The notes below the pieces were generated by a model, which saw only the letters and a list, made by a program, of their open reading frames with translations, did no database searches and was not told the DNA's origin. The translations under genes were made by a program, and so were the position numbers. A stretch of 64,000 nt of DNA from contig JALIHJ010000029.1 of assembly GCA_022984795.1 (NCBI GenBank), positions 124,001-188,000 on the forward strand, read 5' to 3'. This DNA comes from Fabrea salina (Eukaryota; Ciliophora; Heterotrichea; Heterotrichida; Fabreidae). Of this stretch, positions 18,259 through 27,559 are shown piece by piece (within the stretch, counting starts at the first letter, position 1; the number at the start of each line of letters is the position of its first letter).

Positions 18259-18681
18259 ATGACAGAGCCAAAGGTCCAAGAAGAAGTTGAACAAAAGTCT
18301 GGAAAACTCCACAGGTACTTCACTAGGAAACAAAAGTGGAAGTGCTGGAACAAAGCAAGTTTTATAGAGGGAAGAGACCCTAGCAGGTGGAGGTACGATG
18401 TTTTAGGTAACCCTGTGTTGCGTGCTTTAAATGGATGCAGAGGTCCTTTGTGCCATGAATACGACCACATCACGCCTTACTCTAAAGGAGGCAGAACTTC
18501 AGTTAAAAACTGCCAAGTACTGCAGACTTCTGTGAACAGGTACAAAAGTAACTTTTTTATGGACAAAGATGAAATGAAGGATGGAGTGCTTGATATCAAG
18601 TTTTCAGAGCAAGAAATGGATATAGTTGAAAAAGCCGTTTATGGCGATGTGAGGAAGTATAATAATTATAATGGCACATAA
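18259..18681 (+). CDS. HNH-domain protein
   Basis: 140 residues. The core CRGPLCHEYDHITPYSKGGRTSVKNCQVLQ..VNRYKSN (~62-100) matches the HNH fold: C-x4-C, then D-H with the first His, a central Asn (VKN), Cys, and Asn in place of the final His (VNRYKSN), as in several HNH nucleases. The flanks are basic and rich in Trp (KQKWKCWNKA; DPSRWRYDVLG). Small HNH proteins occur in eukaryotes, including plants, and most are uncharacterised; nuclease activity is inferred. The last 11 bp overlap the start of the MFS gene in another frame. Confidence 0.82.
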   Translation: MTEPKVQEEVEQKSGKLHRYFTRKQKWKCWNKASFIEGRDPSRWRYDVLGNPVLRALNGCRGPLCHEYDHITPYSKGGRTSVKNCQVLQTSVNRYKSNFFMDKDEMKDGVLDIKFSEQEMDIVEKAVYGDVRKYNNYNGT

Positions 18682-19999
18682 CGAAGACACACCTCTTCTT
18701 AACAGTGAACTTTCTAAAAAAGAAAAGTTTTACCAGAGCTTTAAGGAACTGTTTAAGTCGCCAAGGGACTTCTGGCTGGTTTTGTGTGTTAAAATAGGAG
18801 GCTTCGGCGGATTTGTATTGATCATCATAGCTGCTTCAATATACTTAACTGAAGTTTTGGGCTTCAGTGACATTGAAACAGGACTGATATACGCAGGGCT
18901 GGGGTTAACAGCTTTCGCTTACTCAATTTTGTGTGGAACTTTTCCAGACAGACTTGGAATTCGAAAATCTCTTTTCATAGCTAACTTTTCAGGACTTTTA
19001 GCATTTATTTTGCTGATTTTCATTAGGGAAAGGTACACTCAAATAGCAATAATGGCAACTCTAGCAATGCTAAGTATAGCAATAAATATACCTACTTGCA
19101 AGTTAGCTATTAAAAAGTACACTTCCTTCGAAGCAAGGAGCATAGCTTATTCAATGTTTTACGTAGTTTTGTTTGGAAGTGCTGCTATATCAGGCGTAGT
19201 AGTGGACTTAGTGCTTTCTTTAGGCGACGAAGACTTTGAAACTTTCAGACTGATGTTTATAGTAGGTGCAGTTATGATGTGCATAGCTATAATATGCACT
19301 TACTTCCTTAGAGAACTTGAGTTCAGTGAAACAGGGGAACTTGAGCGCAATGTAGAACCCTCAGAGACTTCTTACTGGAAACAAATGCGTGGAGTTTTTG
19401 GACTAAAGTCCTTTTGGAAGTTTGCCGGAGTTACAGGGTGCATGGTAATTACGCGTGCTTGTTACTACCACTTGGAAGTTACGTTGCCTATATACATGTA
19501 CAGACAAATAGAAGAAGGAGCACATTTTGGCTATATGATAGCTTTGCACGAACTAGTGATGTTAGTTTCAATACCTCCCCTGACTTACTTAGTTTACTTT
19601 TTTTCTAACTACAACTTGCTTATACTTGGAGGAGTTATTTGCTCTTTGGCTCCTTTTGCATTTTTGATTGAAGGGAGTTACTTAACAGTAGTGATCTTTG
19701 TAGTGGGGGTGTCTTTTGGAGAAGCCATACACTCGCCTAGACTAGTAGAGTACACTATGGAAATAGCTCCTAGTGGGAGTGAAGGACTGTTTTTGTCTTT
19801 GGCAGCTTCTCCTCTGATGCTGAGTTTTATCATTACAGGAGTCACAGCTGGGCCTTTACTCGAAACTTACTGTCCGGAGGATGGAGAAAAAGATTGCTGG
19901 GTGATATGGGCTTACATAGGGGGTGTTAGTTTTATTTCGCCCTTTTTAATGCTAATACTTAGGAAGTATCTTGAAGAGCCCCCTAAACTTAAGAACTAA
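18671..19999 (+). CDS. major facilitator superfamily transporter
   Basis: 442 residues with about 12 hydrophobic segments. The cytoplasmic N-terminus has TPLLNSE, a typical sorting-like start. The signature loop between spans 2 and 3 is GTFPDRLGIRKS (MFS motif A is GxLaDrxGrkxxl). A long central cytoplasmic loop (ELEFSETGELERNVEPSE) separates the halves. Substrate unknown. No downstream Met comes before the first spans, so the start at 18671 is forced and overlaps the HNH gene by 11 bp. Its 3' end also overlaps the convergent gene by 11 bp (19989-19999). Confidence 0.85.
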   Translation: MAHNEDTPLLNSELSKKEKFYQSFKELFKSPRDFWLVLCVKIGGFGGFVLIIIAASIYLTEVLGFSDIETGLIYAGLGLTAFAYSILCGTFPDRLGIRKSLFIANFSGLLAFILLIFIRERYTQIAIMATLAMLSIAINIPTCKLAIKKYTSFEARSIAYSMFYVVLFGSAAISGVVVDLVLSLGDEDFETFRLMFIVGAVMMCIAIICTYFLRELEFSETGELERNVEPSETSYWKQMRGVFGLKSFWKFAGVTGCMVITRACYYHLEVTLPIYMYRQIEEGAHFGYMIALHELVMLVSIPPLTYLVYFFSNYNLLILGGVICSLAPFAFLIEGSYLTVVIFVVGVSFGEAIHSPRLVEYTMEIAPSGSEGLFLSLAASPLMLSFIITGVTAGPLLETYCPEDGEKDCWVIWAYIGGVSFISPFLMLILRKYLEEPPKLKN

Positions 20000-22900
20000 A
20001 GTTTATGTTTCTGTTAAACTTTTCTAGAATAACTTCGTTAAAAGCTTCGTTGATCTTCTTAGTTAAGTCGTCAGGATCTCCAGAAAAACCATTTTTCCCA
20101 GCAGTTTGGAATTCTTCTTCAGAAAAAGGAGTTAGCAGTTTCATGACTGCTTTAGTTTCTCTTTGAAGAGCAAATTGCCCAGCATAGGCCTGGTGCTCTC
20201 CTTCAAGGGTAACTTCTTCTAAGTTAGCAAGTAAGTATACTGGAAAAGAGTAACTATCATCTTGTTCGTCTTTGCTAGACAAAGGGTGGTTGTAGTATTT
20301 AAGCATAGGGAACTCTGAAGAAAGAATAGTTCTCAGAGGAGCTAAGAGTTGCTGGAACTTTTGCTTAGTGGAGTTCTCTACAATCTGGGGGTAAACTGTT
20401 CTGATTACTTGGAAGAGTAAAATATAGCCTTCTATAGGAATGTTCATTTCCGTTACGTACTTAACTACTAAGTCAGTCACTACTGGAATGCACCTAATTA
20501 TTGAAACTGGGTAAAACACCGAAAAGTTGTACACTAGTCCGCACTGTGCCATGTAACAAGGCGTGCTCCAGTAATTGTAAGTATAACCCAGCTCAATTAG
20601 GTAGTTTAGGTCCGAATTCCCTATAAAGTGCTGGCTTACTTTTTCTAGCTGGGTAATGCACCAAAGCCAAGTAACTACACTTCCAAAAAACCTTTCAAAA
20701 ACAACGTCTTCGTCTTCAATTTCTCCGTCTACTACAAAGTAACTTGAAATGGTAGGAACAAACTTGATATCAGAGTTAGTGACTCTTTCAGGAAAGTTAA
20801 AGGAAGTTTCAGTGTTTGTTTGGTACTTGAACTCAGACTCACAAAACTTAACAATTCTGACTACCTTTGAAAGAGTATTTAGGTAAAACTTGATATTAAG
20901 CTTTGCAAAGACCTCAGGCAAGCTTTGAAAGCAAGTAACGTAACTCAAAAGTAAGTAGTGGACTACTTTCACTACAGTTATTTTGCTGATCAAAAAAGAA
21001 ATTCTGTGGTCTATTCTGGCTTCTTGGAATTTGTATTTGTTCTTTAAGATGCTTTCTGCTTTGTCACCCATACAGTCAAGTAAGAGGTAAGTTGCTTTCA
21101 TAAAAGTTTCAAAAGCACCTTCAAAAAACTTATTGATTATCTTTTTAGAAGTGTCTTTGCTTAAGTACAAGTACACAGAAGCAACGTGACCTAGTAAACT
21201 TACTTCATCAGAAAGCCAACCTATCATTTCAGTGTACTCAGGCAGAATCGCAAGGTTCTCAGCAAGTGAGTTTACTTTTAAGTAAAACAAGTTAGGAAAA
21301 GCTTTGATGTAAACGTACTCAAGTTCTTCAGCTTTAGCTAAAATGCTTTTGGCTATAGAAAAGTACTCGTTCTCTTCTCTTATAAGGGAATACAAACTAA
21401 CAACTAAGTCAGAATTCAAACTCACTACTCCTTTAACTTGGTCTCTAAGTGTTTCGTCCTCTGAAATTTCTTCGTAGCCAAAAAACCTTAGTCCACTTAA
21501 ACAAAGTCCCAGTAAGTGGTACAGTATGTGAAGTTTGGAGAAGTTAAACTTAAACTTTTGTGAACCTGAACCTTTTTGGAACTCCTTTGTTTCTGGGTTC
21601 CACTTGCAAGGCATAGACTTAGGAGGGTTCTTAGAAATGCTTTGCAAAACTTTTCTTGTAAAGTGCTCTTGGTAGTAAACTAACTTGCTTTTGGCAAACG
21701 AGTACTGGAAGTTCTCATTGAGTTCAAAAAAAACATTGTACAAAATGATTATTGAGCACTTGAGTTTGTCGTGTGACTTCTTTTCGAAAGTTGTGAGTGC
21801 ACTGTTTAGGTACTGCATAAGGTCGTTAAGTATTGAATTGGGTTGTTGGGCATCAAAAACGTCTGCAATGAACTGAACTAAAAGCAAGTTAAGGTTAGTT
21901 TCATCAAATGTGCCACAGTTCTCCCAAAAAAAGTCTTCTTCTGAGAACTCCAAAACTTCTAGTTCTTCACAGAAACTGCAGTTTTCAGGGACTTTTCTAA
22001 AGAACTTTCTTTCTCTTTTCAAAGCATTAACAATGTCCACTACAATATTTTCTGAAACTTCAAACTCTTTAGGTCCAGTTTCTTCTAAGCAGTTCCACTC
22101 CTTCTTAGCTTCTCGAAAGTAATCATTCCACTCTTTAACTAGTGCATCATGGGGTCTAGTTATTTTGCTGCTTTCGTCGAAGCTGTTGATGTTTTTGCCT
22201 GATAAACCTTGTGTAGTTCTTGAGTTAAGTATTCTGAGTAAAAATTACACTTCACAAGCTGTTTTGCCAAGTGTTAGTCTTTGATTGTGTTCGAAAGTAA
22301 AGTACCTAGCAATTCTGGTCAAAGGAATCAAAAGAACTTTGTTTCTTTTAGCAAACAAGTAAAACATCTCTGCAAACACTTCTAAGGAGTAACTAGATGG
22401 TGAGTAGTAAGGGTACCTTAAAAGGTTGTTGGCTAGGTTAAGTAAAGCAACCCAGTTTCTTTTTGAAGTGGTTTTGTTCATCAATAACTTGTACATTAAC
22501 TTCCATAAAAACTCCTTTTGTTCAAGTAAACCTATAACTTGTTTAACTCCTGTTAAACTCGTAGTTACTGTAGTTAACACTTTTGAACAAGAGTAAAGTA
22601 AGTCTAAGTCTTCAGGTTTAAGAATATTTGCTTCGAGCACCTTAAGAAACCCTGGGTAAGCCCATTGTTTCACTATAAAAGAGTTTTCTTCTCTAAGCAA
22701 AAACTCTTCTGATATTGTAAGTTCAGCTAAAGTTAAAGCTAGTTCTGACTCGTAACTGGAGTTTCTAGAGTTTTTAAAGATCCTTAAGTACCAGTTGAAG
22801 TTGTTTAAGTTTTCAGAAACCAGTTTTTTCACATGGTCCAATGTTAAAATCAGTCTGAGTATCATGATTGCCTTTATTCTGATACTTTCAAGTAGTGGTT

Positions 22901-23432
22901 TTTCTTTAGGGTCAGCTGAAGCAGTGTGGATCTTTTCAATTAAAAACAAAAGTCTAGGAATCACGTTGTAAGAAGAGAACTCGTGCAAAACTGCACTTTG
23001 AGCATCCATTAAGTTAAATATAATGTCCAAACAAGCCTTTAACACCCTAATATCGTTTTGGTTGTGTTTGTAAAATAAAGTGTCTGGGTCGTTTATGTTC
23101 AGCAACTTCCCGCTTTCTAAAGGCATTACTTTCACATACACAAAAAACAAGTCAACGGCTTCTTTGAAAAAGTTTCTTTCAAAAGCAAACTCAAAAGAAT
23201 ACTCTTTAAGGATAGTAAGTGCAGCTTTGATTTCAGCAACGTCTTTGTTTTCAATTAGTTTTCTTCCAAGTTCACCTGAAACCACATCGAGGATCCCGTT
23301 GTCTAAAAACACTATAAGGCTTTCGCGCGAGTCACATAGTTGGTTCATTTGCCTAACAGACTCCTCAAAAAGTGCTCCTTCGACTTCTATGGTTTCCAGA
23401 AGGTACTGAGCAGTTCCATTGGACACTGGCAT
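19989..23432 (-). CDS. large ARM/HEAT-like protein, unknown, one intron
   Basis: Two open frames (395 and >740 codons) join through a 15-nt intron (22234-22248) into 1,142 residues. The downstream frame has no Met near its start, so splicing is required. The N-terminal ~390 residues resemble armadillo repeats (LKACLDIIFNLMDAQ, WVALLNLANNLLRYPYYS). The C-terminal ~700 residues are helical, with aromatic-rich segments (WLWCITQLEKVSQHFIG, YNYWSTPCYMAQCGLVYNFS). No family recognised. It may be a ciliary or trafficking scaffold, but nothing in the sequence shows this. It lies 5 bp after the WNK-like gene on the same strand and overlaps the MFS gene end by 11 bp. Confidence 0.8.
22234..22248 (-). 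other. 15-nt intron in the 19989-23432 gene
   Basis: Coding strand GTAATTTTTACTCAG: GTAA donor, TA at 9-10, CAG acceptor. Retained, it gives GTG TAA (stop). Splicing makes a Val codon and runs on in frame into ILNSRTTQGLSG. Confidence 0.9.
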
Positions 23433-23437
23433 ATTTA

Positions 23438-24976
23438 TTACATATAGGTATTTCTGCGACTTCTTCTAAACAAGGAGTCCCAGACTTTTTTATTTACATT
23501 CCCGGACACAGGAAGCATGTTTTGTTTTTGGAACTTCTTTACGAGTTTTTGAGTGGCTTTGCCAAAAACTCCTTCTTCGTCAATGTGTGTGTTAAAGTAG
23601 CTTTCTAGGGAACCTTGGAGAGTCTTTACAGCTTGGCTTTGGGTTCCTTGTTTCAGAACTCCAGGGAACTCTGGAACGTGCATGCCCTGAAGTTCTTCTT
23701 GCAAACTTCTGTCGTAGGGGCTGTCAACGTGCTCTATGGGCGAAAGGTCTTCTGGACAGAAGTTGCTGATGCTTTTTCCGCGGACTTTTTTGGAAATTAA
23801 CTTTTTTATTTCTTTTTGGTACTTAGGGTTGAGTTTGAACTGGTCTACTAGTTCTTGAGCAACTAGTTTAGGCGAGTCCCTTGAAAGGTCGTACTCAAAC
23901 TGGATCTTTTGTCTCCTAAGGTTTTCTGACTCGCAAAGCCCTATAACTAGTTCTATAGTAACAATGCTGTCGTTGTTGATTTTTGTTTTTTTGGGCTTTT
24001 TTTTGGGAGCTTTTATCTGTGGAAGGATGTTTTGGAGGTCCTCAGCAGACATTATGTTTAGAGGCATGTGGGCTTTCTGGTTTTTTTCGTCAATTTGTAA
24101 AAATCTGTGGTTAAGTAGTTCGTCTGCTAAAGGACGCTGGTCAACAGGAAGCAGGCAAGCTTGGATGAATTCTTTGATTTCAGGGTCCAGTACCCTTGCC
24201 AAATCCAAAGGGTTCTCTCCTTTGTACTTCTTTTTGTATATTTTAGAGAGTGTTCTGCACTCCCAGAAAGGAAGTCTTCGAGTTATCATTTCCAAAACCA
24301 CTACTCCAAAAGCGTACACGTCAACACTAGGTCCGTATTTTCCTTGAAAAAGCTCAGGTGCAGAATAGTTAGGAGACCCCAAAGCACAGGAGTGGTAGGA
24401 AGTGTCCATGAACGTAGAGTGCCCTAGGTCCCCTATACGCACATCTCCTGTACTTGAGCTTATGAATATGTTTTCGGAGTTAATGTTTCTGTGAACAATG
24501 GGGTAGGGCTTTTGGGAGTGGAGGTAACTGAGTCCGTTCAGAATTCCTTTGCACCACTGCTTTATAACTCTTAAGTGAGGGCTCTTGATTCTTTTTAAGT
24601 ACTCTCTAAGCGACCCTCCAGTCATGATTTCAGTGATGAAAACTACTTCTTGCTTTTCTCGGTTGTGCCAAGCTTTGATAAAGTGCACAATGTTAGGGTG
24701 GTTGAGCCTTAGTATAATTGCAACCTCGTTTCTGATTTTTTCGTTTTCAGCTGGAGTGAGGTTGCTAGTTTTAATAGAATTCCAGGCTACTTCGCAACCT
24801 GTGTCGTTGTCAATAGCTCTGTATGCAAGTTTGTAGTCTCTTTTTGCTATTTCTTCATTGAACCGCGAAAACCTTCCGTCTGAGGAAACTTCAACTATTT
24901 CAACTACTTTAGCTGAAGAGGGACTCAGTAATTCATCTTCGCTAAAATGTTCTAGTAAATCTTCTTCTGATTCCAT
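23438..24976 (-). CDS. WNK-type pseudokinase with OSR1_C-like and peptidoglycan-binding-like domains
   Basis: 512 residues. Kinase domain ~40-292, closest to WNK: VAWNSIKT (no beta-3 Lys, as in WNKs), IGDLGHSTFM (WNK-style DLG) and a GSPNYSAPELF activation end. The catalytic loop reads VHRNINSENIFI, so the catalytic Asp is Asn164. The glycine loop is replaced by IAKRDYKLAYRA. Catalysis is therefore doubtful. Residues ~337-381 match the OSR1/PF2 fold (VTIELVIGLCES..QFEYDLSRD). Residues ~440-503 match PG_binding_1: LKQGTQSQAVKTLQ, DEEGVFGKATQKLVKKFQ, then PVSGNVNKKVWDSLF. No signal peptide. A cytosolic scaffold role is inferred. Confidence 0.88.
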   Translation of the reverse strand: MESEEDLLEHFSEDELLSPSSAKVVEIVEVSSDGRFSRFNEEIAKRDYKLAYRAIDNDTGCEVAWNSIKTSNLTPAENEKIRNEVAIILRLNHPNIVHFIKAWHNREKQEVVFITEIMTGGSLREYLKRIKSPHLRVIKQWCKGILNGLSYLHSQKPYPIVHRNINSENIFISSSTGDVRIGDLGHSTFMDTSYHSCALGSPNYSAPELFQGKYGPSVDVYAFGVVVLEMITRRLPFWECRTLSKIYKKKYKGENPLDLARVLDPEIKEFIQACLLPVDQRPLADELLNHRFLQIDEKNQKAHMPLNIMSAEDLQNILPQIKAPKKKPKKTKINNDSIVTIELVIGLCESENLRRQKIQFEYDLSRDSPKLVAQELVDQFKLNPKYQKEIKKLISKKVRGKSISNFCPEDLSPIEHVDSPYDRSLQEELQGMHVPEFPGVLKQGTQSQAVKTLQGSLESYFNTHIDEEGVFGKATQKLVKKFQKQNMLPVSGNVNKKVWDSLFRRSRRNTYM

Positions 24977-24998
24977 TTTATCCTACTTTGAAGTTAAT

Positions 24999-25655
24999 AT
25001 GGAATTTCCTCCTCCCAAGGATAAGTGTATTCTGCTCTTTCCTGGCAAAGAAGTTAAAGTTAAAGACCAGGTTTTTTTTCAAACTGGAAACGACGGACTT
25101 CACCAGTGGGAGTCAGGCATAGTTCTTTCAAGGTTCTTAGTGCACGAAGAAATCCAGGGAAGGGTACTTGAACTTGGAAGTGGAACTGGGCTAGCAGGGA
25201 TTTCTTGTGCTAAGTTTAACAACTGTGAGTCAGTTACTCTTACTGACTACCACTCAGAGGTCCTTGAAAACATTGCTCAAAATATTGACCAAAACCAAGT
25301 AAACGCAAGTTTAGCTTACTTAGACTGGACTGATCCACAAAGTTACTTAAACAGAAAGTTCACCTATGTAGTAGGAAGTGACTTAGTTTATGACGGCGCA
25401 CCTATTAAAGAACTAGCTTGCTGCATTAAAGAACATCTAGAAACTTCAGGCAAGTGCTTCATTGTTATGCCTGACAAAAGGAAAATGACCCAAAAGTTCA
25501 TAGAAGAACTTGAAAACATTGGAATGCTTGTAGAATCCAGTGCACTCAAAGAAGAGTTTTACTATTCAAGTCCTAACAGAGAAACCCAAGAAGGGTATAG
25601 AGACTTCAGAGAGTTAACTATGCATACATACATGCTTTACACTATTACAACTTAA
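24999..25655 (+). CDS. METTL21-type (methyltransferase 16) protein lysine methyltransferase
   Basis: 218 residues. The start at 24999 is chosen because the longer frame overlaps the divergent kinase gene. SAM-binding motif I is VLELGSGTGLAGISCAK (~65), motif post-I is LTDYHSEVLENI (~93), and the family motif is GSDLVYDGAPI (~137, usual ADVxY/D). This is the Methyltransf_16 group, which includes METTL21, EEF2KMT and VCP-KMT and mostly methylates single lysines on chaperones or translation factors. The target cannot be told from sequence. 22 bp separate the divergent start codons. Confidence 0.88.
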   Translation: MEFPPPKDKCILLFPGKEVKVKDQVFFQTGNDGLHQWESGIVLSRFLVHEEIQGRVLELGSGTGLAGISCAKFNNCESVTLTDYHSEVLENIAQNIDQNQVNASLAYLDWTDPQSYLNRKFTYVVGSDLVYDGAPIKELACCIKEHLETSGKCFIVMPDKRKMTQKFIEELENIGMLVESSALKEEFYYSSPNRETQEGYRDFRELTMHTYMLYTITT

Positions 25656-25666
25656 TTCTGATATAA

Positions 25667-26899
25667 ATGGGAGCCATATGTTCAAAAACCAAGTCTTCAA
25701 GTGAAGTTCCAGTTGGAACTGACTTTAACCTTGAAAAGCACTACAAACTGGAAACCACTCTGAAACTAGGAGTTTTAGGACCAATAGTAAGAGCCAAGCC
25801 CAAAGCTTCACACAAAAAAGTAGTAGTCAAAACCATTAAAAAGTCTGAATTGACCTATAAACTCAAAAAACAAATATACCTAACTATGTCACTAAGCCAC
25901 CCTAACCTTGTTAGCCTTTACTCAGTCCACGAAGACAACTCCAACTTTTACTTAGTCACTAAGTACTGCCCGGGTGGAAGTATTTCAAACAAACTTTTGT
26001 GCACAGGAAAAATCAAAGAACTAGATGCTTGCAAAATAATGAAACAAGTACTGGGGGTTGTTTTTTATTTACACACCAAAGGGATAAGGCATGGGAATTT
26101 AAACCTTGAAAGTTTTGTTTTTGAAACTGAAAAGAACTTAAAACTAGTTGACTTAGGCTTAACTGAAAAACTAACTGCAAAGACCGAAAACCACCCTTAC
26201 TTCAGAGCACCTGAACTTATACTGGGCAATTCTCTGTTGAAAAACGACCTTTGGAGTTGTGGAGTCATACTTTACACCCTGTTAAGCGGCAAAAAGCCTT
26301 TTTTTGAAAAGTCTTGCAGAATGACCTTCAATAAGATCTTAACTAGTTCTGTGGACTTTAGTGTACTTAGGAACCATCGAGTAAGTGAACTTGGAGTAGG
26401 GTTCATCCAGAAGCTTCTGTCTAAGGACCCTAATGCCCGAATAAGTTCTGAAGAAGCCTTAAAGCACCCTTGGATTTTGCAGTGTGAACTGTACCCCCAT
26501 TTCAATATTTTGGAAAGCGTCAACAACGACGGAAAAGACGTCCAAACCCTTATCATTGATATGATCAATTCGCAACTAAGCTTTGAAAGTATCAATGAGC
26601 TTAAAAAAATACTTTCCAGACTGGATTTTTCCAAGTCAGGGATTCTTAAGTACAAAGACATCCAAAAAGCCTTTATAATGCTGTGGTCTTTTGAAGCTAA
26701 TTACAAACTAGCTAGGATCCTGAAGTCAAGTCAAGTGAATTGTTCCACTCACTTTAACTATGTTGAATTGGCCAACAAACTTTTAGGCCACCCAAAAGTT
26801 TCTAAGAAAAAGTCTTTCAAGTGCCACTCGTCTAGTAGACGAAGCAAGTCTTTTTTGGTTAACGCAAACCAAACGCAAATTAATGTAAATATTCACTAA
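25667..26899 (+). CDS. CDPK-like pseudokinase
   Basis: 410 residues. The N-terminus MGAICSK fits myristoylation plus palmitoylation (Gly2, Cys5). Kinase domain ~25-270: beta-3 Lys55 (VVVKTIKK) is kept, but the glycine loop is weak (LKLGVLGPIVRA). The catalytic loop reads IRHGNLNLESFVF, so HRD has become HGN, and DFG is DLG (162-164). The activation end FRAPELILG, DLWSCGVILYTLLSGKKPF and the HPWIL end are CDPK-like. The C-terminal ~120 residues resemble EF-hand pairs without good calcium loops (LSRLDFSKSGILKYKDIQKAF). Probably a membrane-tethered decoy or scaffold. Compare the intact CDPK at 42751. Confidence 0.85.
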   Translation: MGAICSKTKSSSEVPVGTDFNLEKHYKLETTLKLGVLGPIVRAKPKASHKKVVVKTIKKSELTYKLKKQIYLTMSLSHPNLVSLYSVHEDNSNFYLVTKYCPGGSISNKLLCTGKIKELDACKIMKQVLGVVFYLHTKGIRHGNLNLESFVFETEKNLKLVDLGLTEKLTAKTENHPYFRAPELILGNSLLKNDLWSCGVILYTLLSGKKPFFEKSCRMTFNKILTSSVDFSVLRNHRVSELGVGFIQKLLSKDPNARISSEEALKHPWILQCELYPHFNILESVNNDGKDVQTLIIDMINSQLSFESINELKKILSRLDFSKSGILKYKDIQKAFIMLWSFEANYKLARILKSSQVNCSTHFNYVELANKLLGHPKVSKKKSFKCHSSSRRSKSFLVNANQTQINVNIH

Positions 26900-26900
26900 A

Positions 26901-27527
26901 ATGGAATCACGGCCTACAAGGACTTGTGTTATTTCTGGAGGAAAAAGAAGACTACACACTACATACCCCGACGGCTTTGAAATGGTAGAAGAGTTTGACA
27001 TAAATTCTCACGAGTTATTGGTGAGACGTGTGAAAAAACCTGTAGAGTTGGGTGAAGCCAAGTGGGAAACAGAAATAGGCGATGAGCATCCAAGAGTTGA
27101 CCTGGAAAACGAGTTGATTGCGCCTTCTTCTGCCAACGTAATTCTTACTTAGCCGCAGTTCTTACGGAAAGACACTAGCAAAGAGTTCCAGTGGAGAGTT
27201 AGGAACTTGCCTTACCCGCCTGAAGTTTACTCCGTCACTGCTGACTCGAGTTCACAAAAAATCACCATTAGAACACTCAACAAAAAGTACTTTAAGGTGT
27301 TTCAAATTCCTGACTTGACTAGAAGAGGCCTGAGATTAGTTCCTGAAAGCCTAAGCTGGGTTCACCAGTACAACACGCTTATTATTTCAGTAAGTCATAA
27401 CTAGTACCCCAAACCTGAAAGTATACTTAAGGAAGAAGAAAGCCTTAAAAGGCAACTTGACGAAGAAAGAACGAAAAGAGGCAACAAACCACCTAAAGAA
27501 GGAGACGTTGAGTGCATCCAGCAGTAA
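26901..27527 (+). CDS. DPCD: DPCD protein (deleted in primary ciliary dyskinesia homologue), two introns
   Basis: Three exons with two phase-0 15-nt introns (27138-27152, 27390-27404) give 198 residues, the usual DPCD length (~203 in human). Matches: GGKRRLHTTYPDGFEMVEEFD (human [20 protein letters not shown]), the FLRKDTSKEFQWRVRNLPYPPEVYSV block (human [26 protein letters not shown]), NKKYFKVFQIPDL and LIISYPKPES. DPCD is required for motile cilia and associates with the R2TP/RUVBL chaperone system. The start is 1 bp after the TAA of the upstream pseudokinase gene. Confidence 0.95.
27138..27152 (+). other. 15-nt intron 1 of DPCD
   Basis: GTAATTCTTACTTAG: GTAA donor, TA at 9-10, TAG acceptor. 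Phase 0; retained, it gives an in-frame TAG. Splicing joins PSSAN to PQFLRKDT exactly as in DPCD homologues. Confidence 0.95.
27390..27404 (+). other. 15-nt intron 2 of DPCD
   Basis: GTAAGTCATAACTAG: GTAAGT donor, TA at 9-10, TAG acceptor. Phase 0. Splicing joins TLIIS to YPKPES, matching TLIISYQKPKE in human DPCD. Confidence 0.95.
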
Positions 27528-27559
27528 CTAACTAGCATTTATTTAAAAATTTAACGTAA

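Noticed and set aside
23428-23443. A 16-nt GTAA...AG match at the end of the WNK-like gene
   Set aside because: Using it would remove the stop and run through the start codon of the next gene; the TAA at 23438 gives a natural end.
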